Positions 23,282-34,617 of a DNA stretch of 64,000 nt are shown one piece after another. The stretch is from the NCBI GenBank assembly GCA_019059635.1, contig JAGVRJ010000007.1, forward strand, positions 1,612,001-1,676,000. Reading direction: 5' to 3'. The stretch is from Proales similis (Eukaryota > Rotifera > Eurotatoria > Ploima > Proalidae). The notes under the pieces are model-generated. The model did not search any database, had not been told where the DNA came from, and saw only the letters and a program-made list of their open reading frames with translations. Position 1 is the stretch's first letter. Each line of letters opens with the position of its first letter. The translations under genes were made by a program, and so were the position numbers.

Positions 23282-23733
23282 GCTTGCTCTAGCCGCATTC
23301 TGTGGACTTGCATTTAAACAGTTAAACTGAGTCCACAACTGAATTGTACATAGCTGCTGCTCAACATCTGCAGACGAATATTTAAGACTTGAATTTTTCA
23401 TTTCATCAGATGAATTTCATTTTTTTTCCTCTTCGCCTCTCTACTTCTACGTGTATTTGTGTCGAATTCTATTCAGAAAAAATAACAAATTTGATTGTTC
23501 GTTCACGTGCAGCCGTGCACACTCACACCCTTGCTCAACTCAACTCGAGAGAAAGCCTCAATAAATATTCGCTAGAATTTTTCATCGGTCCCCACCTGCT
23601 TGCGGTTGGCAGATGTAGAAGTCTGCTCGATTAAGATTGAGCGCTGCATAAGCGGCCAGTTTAATCTCAGCTTTTTGTTTCCTGTCGACTTTTCTTAATG
23701 GCTGATTTGCTTTTTTGCGTATGTTTGCTAGTC
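23282..23733. other. Intergenic HIRA to TMEM199
   Basis: About 450 bp, with the HIRA 3' UTR and its AATAAA at 23560. An in-frame ATG at 23698 would add 12 mostly hydrophobic residues to TMEM199; I preferred 23734 because relatives have no hydrophobic N-terminus. Confidence 0.45.
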
Positions 23734-24643
23734 ATGCTGGACAACACGCGTCGAATTGTAAAGAACAACAGTTTCATAAGAGCCAACATAGATGATTGTC
23801 TAAAACTCTTCAAACAAGAAAACCGCCCAAGGCCGGAATGGGACGGTTTTGAAGACACTCTCGCCAGCGAATTTGAGCAAGAGTATTTAAACATGAAATT
23901 CCTGAAACAGCTGAAACTATTCGTTAGTGAGCACACGGAGAAAAAGTTCTTTATTTATCACCTGCTCAGAGACAATGAGCTCTATCTGCCCAAATATGAA
24001 GCACACGAACGAGTAAAGGGTTTATTTTTTAAGACCTGTTTGTTTAATCTGATCATTTTTAACGAGATTTAAATGAAACTGGAAGGATCCGGAGCTTGTA
24101 AAACGAATTGAGACCATAAAAAATCAGCTTGCGAATGAGGAATACCAAAACATGGTTCGAAACGTGGCCAGTCCGAACGTCCTGAGGCCCAAAGAATCGG
24201 GCGCAGTCCCCGAGTGTAAGCTTTAGAACACTGATTTGAATTGAATGAATGAATGACCTCTTTGAATTGATGCGGAACCTAGTCAAATCAATGCAAGGAC
24301 AACTGGTCGCCATCTTTAATATGGTGCTTGTCGTTGGAGGTGCATTTATGTTTGGCTACAAAGCAGTCGAGTATTCTCTTCCCGAACCGGACGTGACCAA
24401 AGTAGGCTGAGAGCTGCATTATCATTTAACGAACTAGTGCTCAGATTCCGTATTAAAACTAAGCAAATGATGGCCGGCCTCCTGTTTGGCGTGATCGTTG
24501 CAATAGCTGATTTGTACTTTTTATTCAAGCGTCTGATTAAACTGGATCTGACGGCCGAGACGGAAGTCAGTAATAAAGCGCGCAAATCTTTGCCTAAATC
24601 ACCGAACGCAAGAATCAATCAAAAATTAAAAAAAGAAAATTAA
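23734..24643 (+). CDS. TMEM199: TMEM199/Vma12-type V-ATPase assembly factor
   Basis: ER/Golgi membrane protein needed to assemble the V0 sector of the V-ATPase. Exons 23734-24012, 24086-24215, 24283-24401, 24464-24643; 235 residues. Recognised by YHLLRDNELYLPKY followed by DPELVKRIETIKNQLANEEY and MVRNV, the Vma12 core, then two C-terminal membrane segments (AIFNMVLVVGGAFMFGY and MAGLLFGVIVAIADLYFLF) and a Lys-rich tail. Exon junctions were placed by phase and alignment; the last acceptor (CTAAG at 24463) has a weak pyrimidine tract. An earlier in-frame ATG at 23698 is possible. AATAAA at 24679-24684. Confidence 0.87.
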
Positions 24644-25247
24644 TTTATTCAACCTAAAAGCCGATCGAATGGCTTCCCAATAAAGTCATAAATTACTAGT
24701 CCGTTTGATAGCATTTGTTCATTTGCAAGCGTGCGCAGGCATTCAAATAGATAAATTTCAAGAAAGTAAATTCAAATCTTTTATTCGTTCTTAAATGCTT
24801 TAGATTAAGATAACGTTGCTAAAATAGAGTTGGGATAGAACTTGTTTGCTGTGTGAATATAAATGCAAAGTTTAAGGGCAAGCCAAAACAAAAAGGAAAC
24901 CCGGCCAGACAATCATGATGATACTCGAAAACAAAAAGTTGATATCATGATGCGAACGTGTGGAATTTGCACTGTTGTTGTTGTCGTCGTCATGTTTGGG
25001 GCAGATCGATTCCTCAATAGAATAATCGTAAAAATAAAAACTATCAAAAGCTCTAATAATACTAATAAGCCTTTCAAATCGACCCGATCGAAGGCCGTGT
25101 CGCTTCTCGGTTAATGAATGCTAAATTTACAGACCATTGAGAGTGATTGGGAGTGAGGAAGTTGGTGAGGAGGTAGGTGTCTGTGCGCTGAATGATTCGT
25201 GAGCAATAGACTTGGGCAACTTTGGGCCGTCGTGTCTTAGCGGCGCT
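24644..25247. other. Convergent 3' region, TMEM199 and ankyrin gene
   Basis: About 600 bp between two converging genes. Plus-strand AATAAA at 24679-24684 serves TMEM199; a minus-strand AATAAA (complement at 24780-24785) could serve the ankyrin gene. No ORF with recognisable content. Confidence 0.45.
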
Positions 25248-27932
25248 TTATCGCGAATTGAGCGCTTCTTTGCCGTATAGATCTTCTAAAAGGCCGAATG
25301 TGAGCAAATTCACCAGCTTGCAGGGTTTGTTGACGAGTCTGAAGTAGACAAAGTCTCGCGTCAACGCCGATTCGCTTCTCACTCTTGGGCTGATCAGGTT
25401 GGCAACGCGAAGGCAGCTATCGACGAGACGCGGTGCATTCGAGTAAGAAGCCAGCTCTGTTAGTTTAACTTCGAAATCAGGCAGAATTGACTTGAGTGCG
25501 TCGATGTCAACTAGAATGTCATGATAGCGTTTAAGGCACGAGAACATGCGAGCCTTGAATATGTCGCTGTAAGCGTGCGGCGCCGATAAAAGTATGATGC
25601 GTGTCATTTGGAACATGATTGACAATATCTGCCCGAGCAGATCCGCTTGCTCACTGTCAATAGAGTTGGACCTCACCGATTCGGCCGTTTTGTCCGAATG
25701 GTCAGACTCGTGTCCACCGAGGCCGAGAGGCAGAGGTCCGCCACAAAATATGAATGCATTCAGAAAGCTGAGTGTGAACGCCTCGAAATTGCGGCAATGT
25801 ATCGTGTTGAAGCCGGGCGCCCTTATTCCCTGGGATTCATCGCTGCTCGAGTGATGGGAAAATTTGCACATGAACAGCATGAGTTTCATGAACTCGAGCA
25901 GTTGAAGTGAATTTCTAACACGCGGCAAATGGCAAATGCTCACTTCGAATTCAATTAAAAGTTTGTAGACGCATCTCTTCAATAGAATCTCAAAATCATC
26001 GGGCGCAAATGTTTCCTCTCTCTTCAACGAATCGTTCTTATTTACAATTGAACTATAAAACGAGGCCAATGACTTGGATCCGGCGGGCGCCATCTCTCTC
26101 AAGTTCATCAGCGAATCAAACAAGCAGTCGACCACGTTGAACTCACGAAAGTCCAGCTTGTTCATGCATGCTTTGATTTCATTTTTGCTCAGCTCGTTCG
26201 AGTACTGGGTGTTGAGCAGGTAGTAAAGAGTCGGCAGTCGCATGAGATTGGAGGCAGCCACGTGGTAAATGGAGGCCACCAGCGGCGATGTTTGTATCAT
26301 CAACTCACCGGCCAGACTGGGCTTTAGACCATAGGCCAGTGTGCTGAGGAAGTGCACCAGCTCTAAGCTCTCACGTCCGCTTCCCCTGCCGCATGCGAAA
26401 TGCAGACAGTTCTTTGCGTTGTTCTTGTCGACAGTCTGAATGAGCTCGATGGTGTTTTGAAGCGACGCTGATATCGAGCGCTCGAGAATGAAGTCAATGA
26501 ATTCGAGGTTGGAATGTCGACACGCCAGCAAGAACGGATTTAGGCCGTCTTCGTTGAACATGCTCTGAGATTGACGAATAAGCGCGGGTTCAACAAACAT
26601 GAGAACATCTCGAGCGCTGCTCAATGCGGCCATGTGCACGGCCGTGTTTCCGTTGAAATCGGTCCGAAGAGTTAGATAGGGAATGACTAGTTCAGGCTTT
26701 TGCAAGCAGGCTTCTTCTTTTTCATCCTGGCAAAACTGGCTTTCCACTGACAGGGAAGCTGACGTTTGTACAATCAACTCGGGAATCTTGGCACAATTGT
26801 ACATGGCCGCATAGTGAATCAGATTTCGTCGCGGATAGTCGCCGTCAATTAAATTGAACGTCTTCGGACGATTCTCAAACATGTGATGGATGAGCTGGTG
26901 GAGAAATTGCCGATCGTTCGCCACTCGTTTATTGTTATTCGCGTCCGGAAGGTGAGCGATCGCGTCTAAATGCGCTTGTCTCTCCAGCGCGTTTCTGATC
27001 ACAAACACGAACAGACTCGAATTGTACGAGTTTTTAAAATCGAACAAGTTGCTCTTTTCTATTTCGAACCATCTTTGACATTCGTTTTTTATGCTGATCA
27101 AATCTTGCCGCTCGATCATGCGTCCGACGCGCTCGTAAATCTCCTGCTCGTCTCTGAGTCCGTGCGCAAACACCTGATCGCTCTTTCTCAATAACATGAA
27201 CGAGATAAGATTGTATTTGCGATTAAAACGCTCCATGAGAAGGCGACTCTTGTTCGATGAGCTGTTCAGGTTGTTGTGATAGGCCGGCGGTTGAAACGGA
27301 GCCGGTTGGAATTGATTGTTTTTATGCGGCGTTCTAATCGAAGTCGGCGATTGCAACTCTTCATTCGCTGTTGCCTTTTTCTCCTTAGGCGGCCATTTTG
27401 CCGACTTTTGACTACTCGCATTGCATTGAGATGAGTGTGACTGGCAGTTGGCGGCATTGTTTGGCGGCGATGCTGACGACGTCGAAGGCGAGCACGACGC
27501 AGACGACGAGTTGGGCGGAGTGCTTTCATTTTGTTTCGTTGACGTTTGAGAGCAGAAACTTCGCCGATAGAAATTGTCTCTGTAGTTCAGATCAGACTGT
27601 TTGCCGCTCGCATGCTCATTCAGGCCTTTGCCATTTGAGAAGCTCGCCCGCTGGTACTTGCCGCGATGCGAGCCGAACGAGTTGGGTTTTTTGAACGAGT
27701 TGTTTGGCGAGTTACGATTGTAGTGGCTTTGATTCGAATAGTAGCCGGACGAAGAGGGCACGTTTTTCTTGTTTCCGCCTGGCGAATTAAGACCAGCCGA
27801 ATTGAACTGACCGCCACCGCCGCCGCCTCTATTCGCCTTCGCTCGGGCGAAATCAAACGAACGTTCATGCTGATCTGTGCCCAAGACTGTCTCGTTCGAG
27901 ATTATCTTGCTCTCTTTTCTCATGTAGCTCAT
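25248..27932 (-). CDS. Ankyrin-repeat protein of unknown function
   Basis: One long uninterrupted frame; start taken at the first in-frame ATG (27932), giving 894 residues. Residues 1-230 are low complexity: a run of six Gly, then Asn/Ser/Pro/Gln-rich sequence. A folded part begins near residue 235 (RLLMERFNRKYNLISFMLL). Ankyrin-type helices are visible at about residues 365-575 (RRNLIHYAAMYN, NGNTAVHMAAL, DGLNPFLLACRHSNLEFIDF, NAKNCLHFACGRG, ASIYHVAAS). A Leu-rich helical C-terminal region of about 250 residues has no domain I know. The absence of introns over 2.7 kb is unusual here. An acceptor-like TTAG lies just upstream, so a 5' non-coding or coding exon may be missing. No orthologue recognised; role not assigned. 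Confidence 0.75.
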   Translation of the reverse strand: MSYMRKESKIISNETVLGTDQHERSFDFARAKANRGGGGGGQFNSAGLNSPGGNKKNVPSSSGYYSNQSHYNRNSPNNSFKKPNSFGSHRGKYQRASFSNGKGLNEHASGKQSDLNYRDNFYRRSFCSQTSTKQNESTPPNSSSASCSPSTSSASPPNNAANCQSHSSQCNASSQKSAKWPPKEKKATANEELQSPTSIRTPHKNNQFQPAPFQPPAYHNNLNSSSNKSRLLMERFNRKYNLISFMLLRKSDQVFAHGLRDEQEIYERVGRMIERQDLISIKNECQRWFEIEKSNLFDFKNSYNSSLFVFVIRNALERQAHLDAIAHLPDANNNKRVANDRQFLHQLIHHMFENRPKTFNLIDGDYPRRNLIHYAAMYNCAKIPELIVQTSASLSVESQFCQDEKEEACLQKPELVIPYLTLRTDFNGNTAVHMAALSSARDVLMFVEPALIRQSQSMFNEDGLNPFLLACRHSNLEFIDFILERSISASLQNTIELIQTVDKNNAKNCLHFACGRGSGRESLELVHFLSTLAYGLKPSLAGELMIQTSPLVASIYHVAASNLMRLPTLYYLLNTQYSNELSKNEIKACMNKLDFREFNVVDCLFDSLMNLREMAPAGSKSLASFYSSIVNKNDSLKREETFAPDDFEILLKRCVYKLLIEFEVSICHLPRVRNSLQLLEFMKLMLFMCKFSHHSSSDESQGIRAPGFNTIHCRNFEAFTLSFLNAFIFCGGPLPLGLGGHESDHSDKTAESVRSNSIDSEQADLLGQILSIMFQMTRIILLSAPHAYSDIFKARMFSCLKRYHDILVDIDALKSILPDFEVKLTELASYSNAPRLVDSCLRVANLISPRVRSESALTRDFVYFRLVNKPCKLVNLLTFGLLEDLYGKEALNSR

Positions 27933-28281
27933 TTCCTTTTGCGTAGAGCGGATCACATCTAAGATCTAAAAGTTTTCCTTCAATCCAGTCCGCGCATGAA
28001 TGATTCCAATGCAAATTCAACAACAATGCAATAACAATGCAGCAAAAATGCAAATGTTCTCGCAGCGAATAGGAAATGGACACAGGCGAGCGAAGGTACT
28101 CATTCCTTCGTTCTAAAGCGTGGACGTCCAAAATTGAAATGAAGAAGCGTCGTTTGCCAACAAATCGATTTTATTAAATTCGCTTGTCAATTGATCTACT
28201 GAGTCTGTTCGATAAATGTCTAAAATTAAAGAGCAAAAGCAGGACAAATGGAATAATGAACATTTTAATTCGGGACCGGCT
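27933..28281. other. Intergenic between TXNL1 and the ankyrin gene
   Basis: About 350 bp. A minus-strand AATAAA (complement at 28170-28175) sits 107 nt after the TXNL1 stop. The remainder probably holds the ankyrin-gene promoter. No gene. Confidence 0.4.
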
Positions 28282-29419
28282 CTAGCCGTGCGATTCGCCT
28301 GCTTGTCCTGACACCTAAATGAGTCAATTCAAGTGCAAGCAGTCTCTTTAGGAACCTGAGGTCCAAGCAGTTTACTTACTCGCTTAAACTCGCTCATATT
28401 GGTCACGTTCAAAGGTGCACCAATTAGCTTCAAATAATTTAGCACGGTCGTCTCACTACCGGACTGGTTGTTGGCAAAGAACAGCTTTTAAAACAGTCGC
28501 GAATTAGATTGAAAAACCAAGCTTTGGCCTTTTTTTTTTTTTGCTGTGCTCACGGTTATGTTCTGGACGTTTTGAAATTTGACGAATCGCAGCTTTATCG
28601 GAGTGTTGTCCTTCAGCTCTTCAGGTTTCAGGCTATTGATTGCGTTTTAGCGGCGATCAACTTGAGCAGAGCAAGATGAGTATTTGGTCCTTACTCGAGT
28701 TCCTGGACTGCTTGTGCACTTTCGGCCGTGTCAAAGTCCAGAGTACGAGTCTGGTTCAAGAATATTTTCACGTTCTTGGGCCCGTTCTCTTCAGGACCTT
28801 GAATGATGAGCGAGTTTATCTTGACCGCTTGAGAAAATGAAATGCTGAGCAAAAGCTGTTCGTCGACATCGGACTCGAGATAAAGCGATGGCGAAGAGTT
28901 GAGAGCATTTTCCCACGGGTGGTCGTCACTCTGATTCAGACATTCCGACTGGGGCTTGCTAATAAACGAGCTCAAGTCGATCTATGGCGTCAAAGCAAAT
29001 AAGGATCGTGTTCAGTCGGTGAGGCAGCAGGCTAAGGTTCGTACAAACTCGCCGACAACGCCGCCATTCGAATCTTCGCCATCTTGGCCGGCGCCCTGCT
29101 TGGCATGCTGGCTGACCTTGTTCTCAAGTTGACTTTTGTCGGCGCCTCTGATCCTTTCCAATTCAACTCGATTTCTAAAAAAGATGAACGTCGGCATCGC
29201 AGACACGTTGTTGGCGGCCGCGGTTCCCGGACACTTGTCCACATCGACCTTGAGAAACACCACGTTCGGGTATTTGGTGCTCAACTGCTTGAAGAACGGA
29301 GCGATTATGTTGCACGGTCCGCACCAGGTGGCGAAAAAGTCAACAACGACCAAACGTTGACCGGCTTGGGTCATTTGCTCCATGTAGGCTGAGTCGTCCG
29401 TAAGCTCAATAACTCCCAT
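28282..29419 (-). CDS. TXNL1: Thioredoxin-like protein 1 (TXNL1)
   Basis: Cytosolic thioredoxin with a C-terminal PITH domain that docks on the proteasome 19S lid. Minus-strand exons in order: 29419-29045, 28981-28695, 28632-28554, 28484-28380, 28314-28282; all phases agree, 292 residues (human 289). The thioredoxin fold has the active site FFATWCGPCNIIAPFF and cis-proline AMPTFIFFRN. The PITH domain shows SSFISKPQSECLNQSD, LIIQGPEENGPKNVKIF, KLRFVKFQNVQNITLFF and NMSEFKRV. The last 11-codon exon ends GESHG, matching the human C-terminus. Start at 29419 because frame upstream lacks ATG. The RPF1 3' end is 175 bp upstream on the same strand. Confidence 0.95.
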
Positions 29420-29594
29420 TCCTGTTTCTTGTCCTTGGTCTCTCTGGTTCAACAAGGCAACTTTCCTTCGATTTTAAGCATAAATTCAAATTGCAACAGA
29501 ATGTATGCGTGAAGCTTGGTCTTGCACGACCAAACCTGACTCGTCACCAGCAAAATGGCAATTTATCGATCGATCGATTGAATTTAATTTATTT

Positions 29595-30813
29595 TTAAAT
29601 TGAAAATTTACGTCGACTCTTTTCCATTTCGTGCCGCTGAAATTGAAGATGCAAAGAATTTAGGAGCTGAAAGCCACAGAGTAGGCGGGCAGGTCGCTTA
29701 CCTTGAGCACCCATTCGTACTCGCCGAATTTTGGATTGAATGTTCCCTTTTGAAGGGAGCGAAGTTTGAGCGTGAATCGAGGGCCGAGCTCTTGCAGGCC
29801 CACTTTACTCGCATTCTTGAATATGTAACGGTGATGCCGAAAGAATATAAAGTCACGCTGATTGTGGAACGTGATGCAGTGTCGGCCTTCATATTCCGGA
29901 TCGTGCGGAAATAGAGCGGCAAACGCTCGACCAATTTGCAGCCCGAGACGAGTGTTGAAGTTGTTCAGTATAATTTCTGGCTTGTGTTTGGTGAAACCGC
30001 CGCCACGCTTTTAGAAAATCGATTTTAAATCACCGCGCTGAGAGTGCACTGTTCTTCTTACTTTGATTTCGTCTGAGAGTTTTACGCTGCTCAGTTTGAA
30101 ATTCATTGTCGGCCCTTCGGGCAGCAATGAGACTGTCATGCCATCTTTGACAAAGAAATATTGGTCATCGATTTAGAAATTAGCGAATAGAGCAGCTCAC
30201 TTGGCGTTTTTTTATTCTCGTTTATGATGATTATGGCCGAATAGTTTCGCTTTATCGCTTCCGGTATCACTTTGCTTATTCGAACATTTTTCCTGTAAAA
30301 GTAGTCGGCATTGGGCAGAATTCTGGACAGCTCTCGACATAGCTTGTAGGTTTTGAACGCGATGCGCAGTTCAGTGGTGGTGATGAGAATTTTCGGATCT
30401 TTGCTGCGAACTCGATCGCAGTCCACGTTCATTTGCACTTGTTCAGAAGTTTCTTCATCTTCTTGCTCGTTGGCCTGGTCACCGCCGTGCTCTTCGTACA
30501 GGTCCTTGTCCTCTTGGCTAAAGTCTTCGAAATCGTCGTCGTCCTCGTCGTCTGGCTGAGACGGGCGAACTAGATGCTGACTAAGCTCATCGTTGCGCAG
30601 GTCAAGTTGAAGTTCTTCATCGTTTTGTACGTCGCCAACAAACGTGTCGTCCTGTATTCGGCAGTTCTCTATGGTCTTGGGCGTCTGCTTGGGCTTGTTT
30701 TTGTTCTCAAGTTTGCTTTTCTTTTTGGCCTTAAGCTTTTCGTTTTTTAGTTTTAAATAATTAGCTTTGCGAACATCCTTGTTCTTGACTCCGCCTCTTA
30801 TCTTACGAGTCAT
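29595..30813 (-). CDS. RPF1: Ribosome production factor 1 (RPF1, Brix domain)
   Basis: Nucleolar Brix-domain protein required for 60S subunit assembly. Minus-strand exons 30813-30201, 30144-30062, 30007-29702, 29636-29595; in phase, 347 residues (human 349). N-terminus is Lys-rich ([16 protein letters not shown]), followed by an acidic Asp/Glu stretch. The Brix domain shows [76 protein letters not shown] and [20 protein letters not shown]. The short terminal exon ends [11 protein letters not shown], matching the conserved C-terminus. Start at 30813 is the only sensible ATG. Confidence 0.95.
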
Positions 30814-31637
30814 GCTCTAACGCTTTTCACTGACTCAATATCTAAACTTGCCTAAGAGCAATTTTTTATTCAATCGTTCAAATGACCACCATCCGTCCCC
30901 AGCTAGTGTTGAAGCAGTTCTCTTGCTTCGATTGCTGCTCAATTTCATATACGAGAGCGACCGGCCGCCAATCCGGACCATTAACTCAAAGTGCTCAGAC
31001 GATTCTAAACGTGCATAAAAGCTGCGGCTTTCAAACATGAGCTCAATCTTTGCGCCACTTGATTTAAAACTAATTTAACATTTAGAATTTTGCGCTCATG
31101 AACAGTTCGACGCGCTTTGCGATTTTCAACGCCCATTGATATCCTTATTGGTCTAATCGAGCGCAGTTCTTTCTTTCAAGTTTCGTGTTCTATTTCTTTG
31201 ATTCGTGTCTGCGGGCATGACAATTCGGACTTGTTGACATAATAAACTTTTCAGGCTTATTTTTACACATTTAAATGGTATCGCACAAGCACACACATAA
31301 AAATAACCAGCAAAGGGCAATCCACAAGACGTGTACGAGCGAAGATTTCTAACTGTGCTCGGACTCGCGGCTATTCTGACTGAACCGGACGCTGCGATTT
31401 TTGTTGATTCACTTACTCAATTCATAATTTGCGAGGTCAGAGCAACTTTGATTGGCGTTGAGAAGCTTTTCTAGAAATTCATTACTTAAGCTTCTACATG
31501 CGTCCGAGGTCACTTGTTTAGGGTAAGCACTATTTAAGAGACCATCTAAAATGGATTGAGTGTTCATTTCGTCTTTTGGTAGTTGAGGTCGCTTTTGAAC
31601 ACTCGAGCTTTAACAATCACTAAGCCCAGCGCCCAAT
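30814..31637. other. Divergent promoter region, RPF1 and SLC6-A
   Basis: About 820 bp between divergent genes. A minus-strand ORF of 67 codons (31038-30835) ends 21 nt before the RPF1 ATG; it has no recognised match and may be an upstream ORF in the RPF1 leader or chance. Nothing else seen. Confidence 0.4.
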
Positions 31638-34164
31638 ATGCGATCTAATCGAATTCAGGTTGCGGCCGAGCCCATACCAACAGCCAATTGTGTTCAGCCG
31701 AATGAGCTCGAGCTTAAGAGCCCTACACTCGAAACAAACAGGTCTTCACCTGCTCATAACACTTATCGTGAATGGGATAAGCCAATTGAATACGTACTAA
31801 CCACAATCGGTAGTTTTTCTTCCTGAATCAATTTTCAATTCCGAAATTGAAAGATTCGTTTACCAAGGCTACACCGTAGGTCTTGGAAACGTTTGGCGGT
31901 AGGCTATGTGCCCCATAAGTGTCAGAAATGCCGAGGGTTAAGAGCTTTTTTGGTTCTTAAAGTTTTCCATATTTGTGCTTTAAAAATGGTGGAAGTGCAT
32001 TCGTGCTCGCCTATTTAGTTGTTTTATTAACTATTGGCATTCCATTGAAATTCCTGGAGACCGCAGTTTCGCAGTATTCTAAGCTTGGTGCCAGAAACGT
32101 TTGGAAATTGGCGCCGATTCTTCAAGGTGGGTCGAATTGAGTCTGTTGTAGACAACCTGAGCTGGCAACACTTCTAGGCGTGGGCACCACAACAATCCTG
32201 ATCGCTGCCGGAATCTGCTACTTTTATAACATAATCATTGCCTGGTCGATTGTCTATTCGATTGCTTCATTCTTTCCCAAGCTGCCCTGGAGTGCTTGTG
32301 ATTTTTATTGGAATGATGAGAACTGCTGTGCTCTGACTCGAGAGGAGAACTCCGCCGCCAACTGTTCATCTACGCCTGAAGCAGCCACTAGACAATTTTT
32401 CTAGTAGACTTTACTCTCATCTTGTTGTTGGCTTGTTCTCAAATGATTTTCTTTAAGCGCTTATCTACTGGAGCATCCAAGCGAAATGAATGATTTCACT
32501 TTGAACTGGTAGGGAACGATCTGCATCAGAATTTCCGCGCATTACGACTCGTAATTGATTGATGCCGATTTAGGAAACTGACCGTTGCTCTTTTTATTGC
32601 CTGGATCAGCATTGCCGTTTTCTTGTCCAGAGGAGTCCATTCGCTCGGAAAGTAAGCTTCATTCGCCAGCTGCTCTGGTTCGACTAATATTTCAAGAGAA
32701 TTTGCTCACCTCAGAGTTTCCTACGTTACGGCCATATTTCCGTATTTTATCATCATCGCTCTCATGATACGCGGCGCCACCCTTGAAGGATCCGTTTTAG
32801 GCATCAGAGAGTATTTGTGGCGAATTGACTGGCGCAAACTTTTGACATTCAGTGTAAGTCCTTTGATCTCATTCATTTATGCTCGAATCTGCTCTAATAA
32901 AAAGCTTTGAGTAGATCTGGGTTGACGCAGCCAGTCAGTGCTATTTCAGCCTTGGTAGTTTCTCATTCTTGAGTTTGAATTTATGAAATCCGATGCAAAT
33001 TTGAAACTCTTATTTTCACAGGAATCGCTCAAGGCGGCTTATACACCCTTGGCAAGCACAACCGATTCAACTTCAATCTTCAAAAGTGAATTGACCTGCT
33101 CTCTTTCCTTACCTGTTTTAGTTAAAATTTTTGTCAAATTTAGATCGACATTGTTCGTAGCTATTCTTGATTGCTTCACAGGAGTGATGGCTGGATTTGC
33201 CATTTACAGCAGTAGGCTCATTCAGCACTTGAGTATTTTTGCACTAGTTTTGATTGATTTCGATCAAGTTCTAGGATATATGGCGCATATTGTTGGCAAA
33301 GAAGTGAATGAACTGTCTGTCGGAGGACCAGGTCTTACGTTCGTGGTCTATCCAGAAGCGCTCACTCTAATGCCGCTGCCCTGGCTCTGGTGTATTGGTT
33401 TTTTTCTGATGATGATCATAATCGGCTTCGGAACCATGCTCGGGCTAGTCGAATGTGTTCTGGACGATTTGATCGCATTATTCAGATCGCGTTTGAACAC
33501 CAAGCACAAAGAGTTTGTGTTCCGCTTTGCCTGCTGCATCTTGTTTTTCTTGATCGGGCTTCCACTTGCAACCAGAGTAAGTCTATTTATCAAGGTCACC
33601 TTGTCGGCCTCGCCTAAACTCTCAACCAGAGCAGCTTGTATGTTCAAAATTTGGTCGACTCTTACGTATCTGGTCTTCCATTATTGATATGCACGTTCCT
33701 TGAAGCGGCTGGCTTCTGCTGGATTTATGGAATCAAGCGCTTAAGAGAAGACATAAAACTGATGATGGGAAAATATCCCAACATTTATCTTCATGTCTGC
33801 TTTTACATCGCACCTTTCCTGGCTGGGGTGAGTTTGAGCCGGAGCTAGTTGTTTGAGTATTGCTTAATCAACCAAACGCATTTAGCTGGCCACTCTGCTA
33901 TCCATAATCTCGCTCGATTCGGTTACTCTTGATGGGTACGAATATCCAGTATGGGCCAAGATTATCGGATGGTTGATGGTTATTTTCACTCTAGCGCCTG
34001 TTCCTTTCTTTTTTATGCGAAGGGTGGTCCAGCTCTACAAGAGAGGAGAGCTCAAAAAGTACAAAAAGGTAACTGCTAGTTAATAGACTTAATTAAAAGT
34101 CGTTTAAGATTAAAAAAAGTGGCTTGAACCGGATCCTGAATGGGGACCAGCGATAGAGTCTTAA
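31638..34164 (+). CDS. SLC6 neurotransmitter/amino-acid symporter A
   Basis: Sodium-coupled 12-TM plasma-membrane transporter, first of four tandem copies. Exons: 31638-31809, 31868-31898, 31963-32126, 32178-32403, 32458-32508, 32574-32651, 32715-32853, 32915-32954, 33022-33085, 33144-33211, 33269-33576, 33630-33827, 33886-34068, 34120-34164; in phase, 588 residues. TM1 reads [20 protein letters not shown], with Gly where monoamine carriers have Asp, so an amino-acid or related substrate is likelier than a monoamine. Loop 2 has WSACDFYWNDENCC; TM6 [18 protein letters not shown]8 GPGLTFVVYPEALTLM. The final short exon ends PEWGPAIES. Compared with B and C it lacks the intron after KNGG but has extra introns after VWR, before GVG, in NWK and in TM6. 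AATAAA near 34212. Substrate not determinable. Confidence 0.92.
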
Positions 34165-34617
34165 ATTTAAAAAATCTCAAATGACAAAAGGACTTTTTAT
34201 CACTTATAATGAATAAAATTCAGAATAACATAAAAATTTTCAAACCGAAATGAGATCAGATATAGTGAAAACAACTTGGGCTAGTAAAAAATCAAACAGG
34301 CTATTAATTGAAAAGATGGGAAGGCTAAGAAATAAAAGGTTAAATTAAAAAAGCAGAATGGAAAATTCAATGAAGTCACAAAATGGCAAGAAGTGAGGAA
34401 AGCATGATAAATTCAAACAGCGTCTGAGAGTTCAAAAAAAGCGACATTAAAGTTTGTTTGCTCTTTGCTAGAACGAAGCTCGTAGAGCCAGTAATGTAGA
34501 TTTGTAGATAGTTGGGATGGTAAACAAAACCCAGAATGAAAGAAATCACTAATTTGGATAAAACCGTTAGAGGTTGATACATAATTGTTTAAAATTTTTC
34601 AATTGAAGATAAACACA
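34165..34617. other. Intergenic SLC6-A to SLC6-B
   Basis: About 450 bp of A-rich DNA holding the A 3' UTR (AATAAA 34212-34217) and the B promoter. No gene. Confidence 0.4.

Noticed and set aside
23698-23733. Upstream in-frame ATG of TMEM199.
   Set aside because: It would add a hydrophobic 12-residue leader absent from known TMEM199/Vma12 proteins; kept as a possible alternative only.
32404-32580. In-frame stops in SLC6-A after QFF and after LNW, suggesting a pseudogene.
   Set aside because: Both stops lie in short GT-AG introns; splicing at 32403/32458 and 32508/32574 restores the conserved protein.
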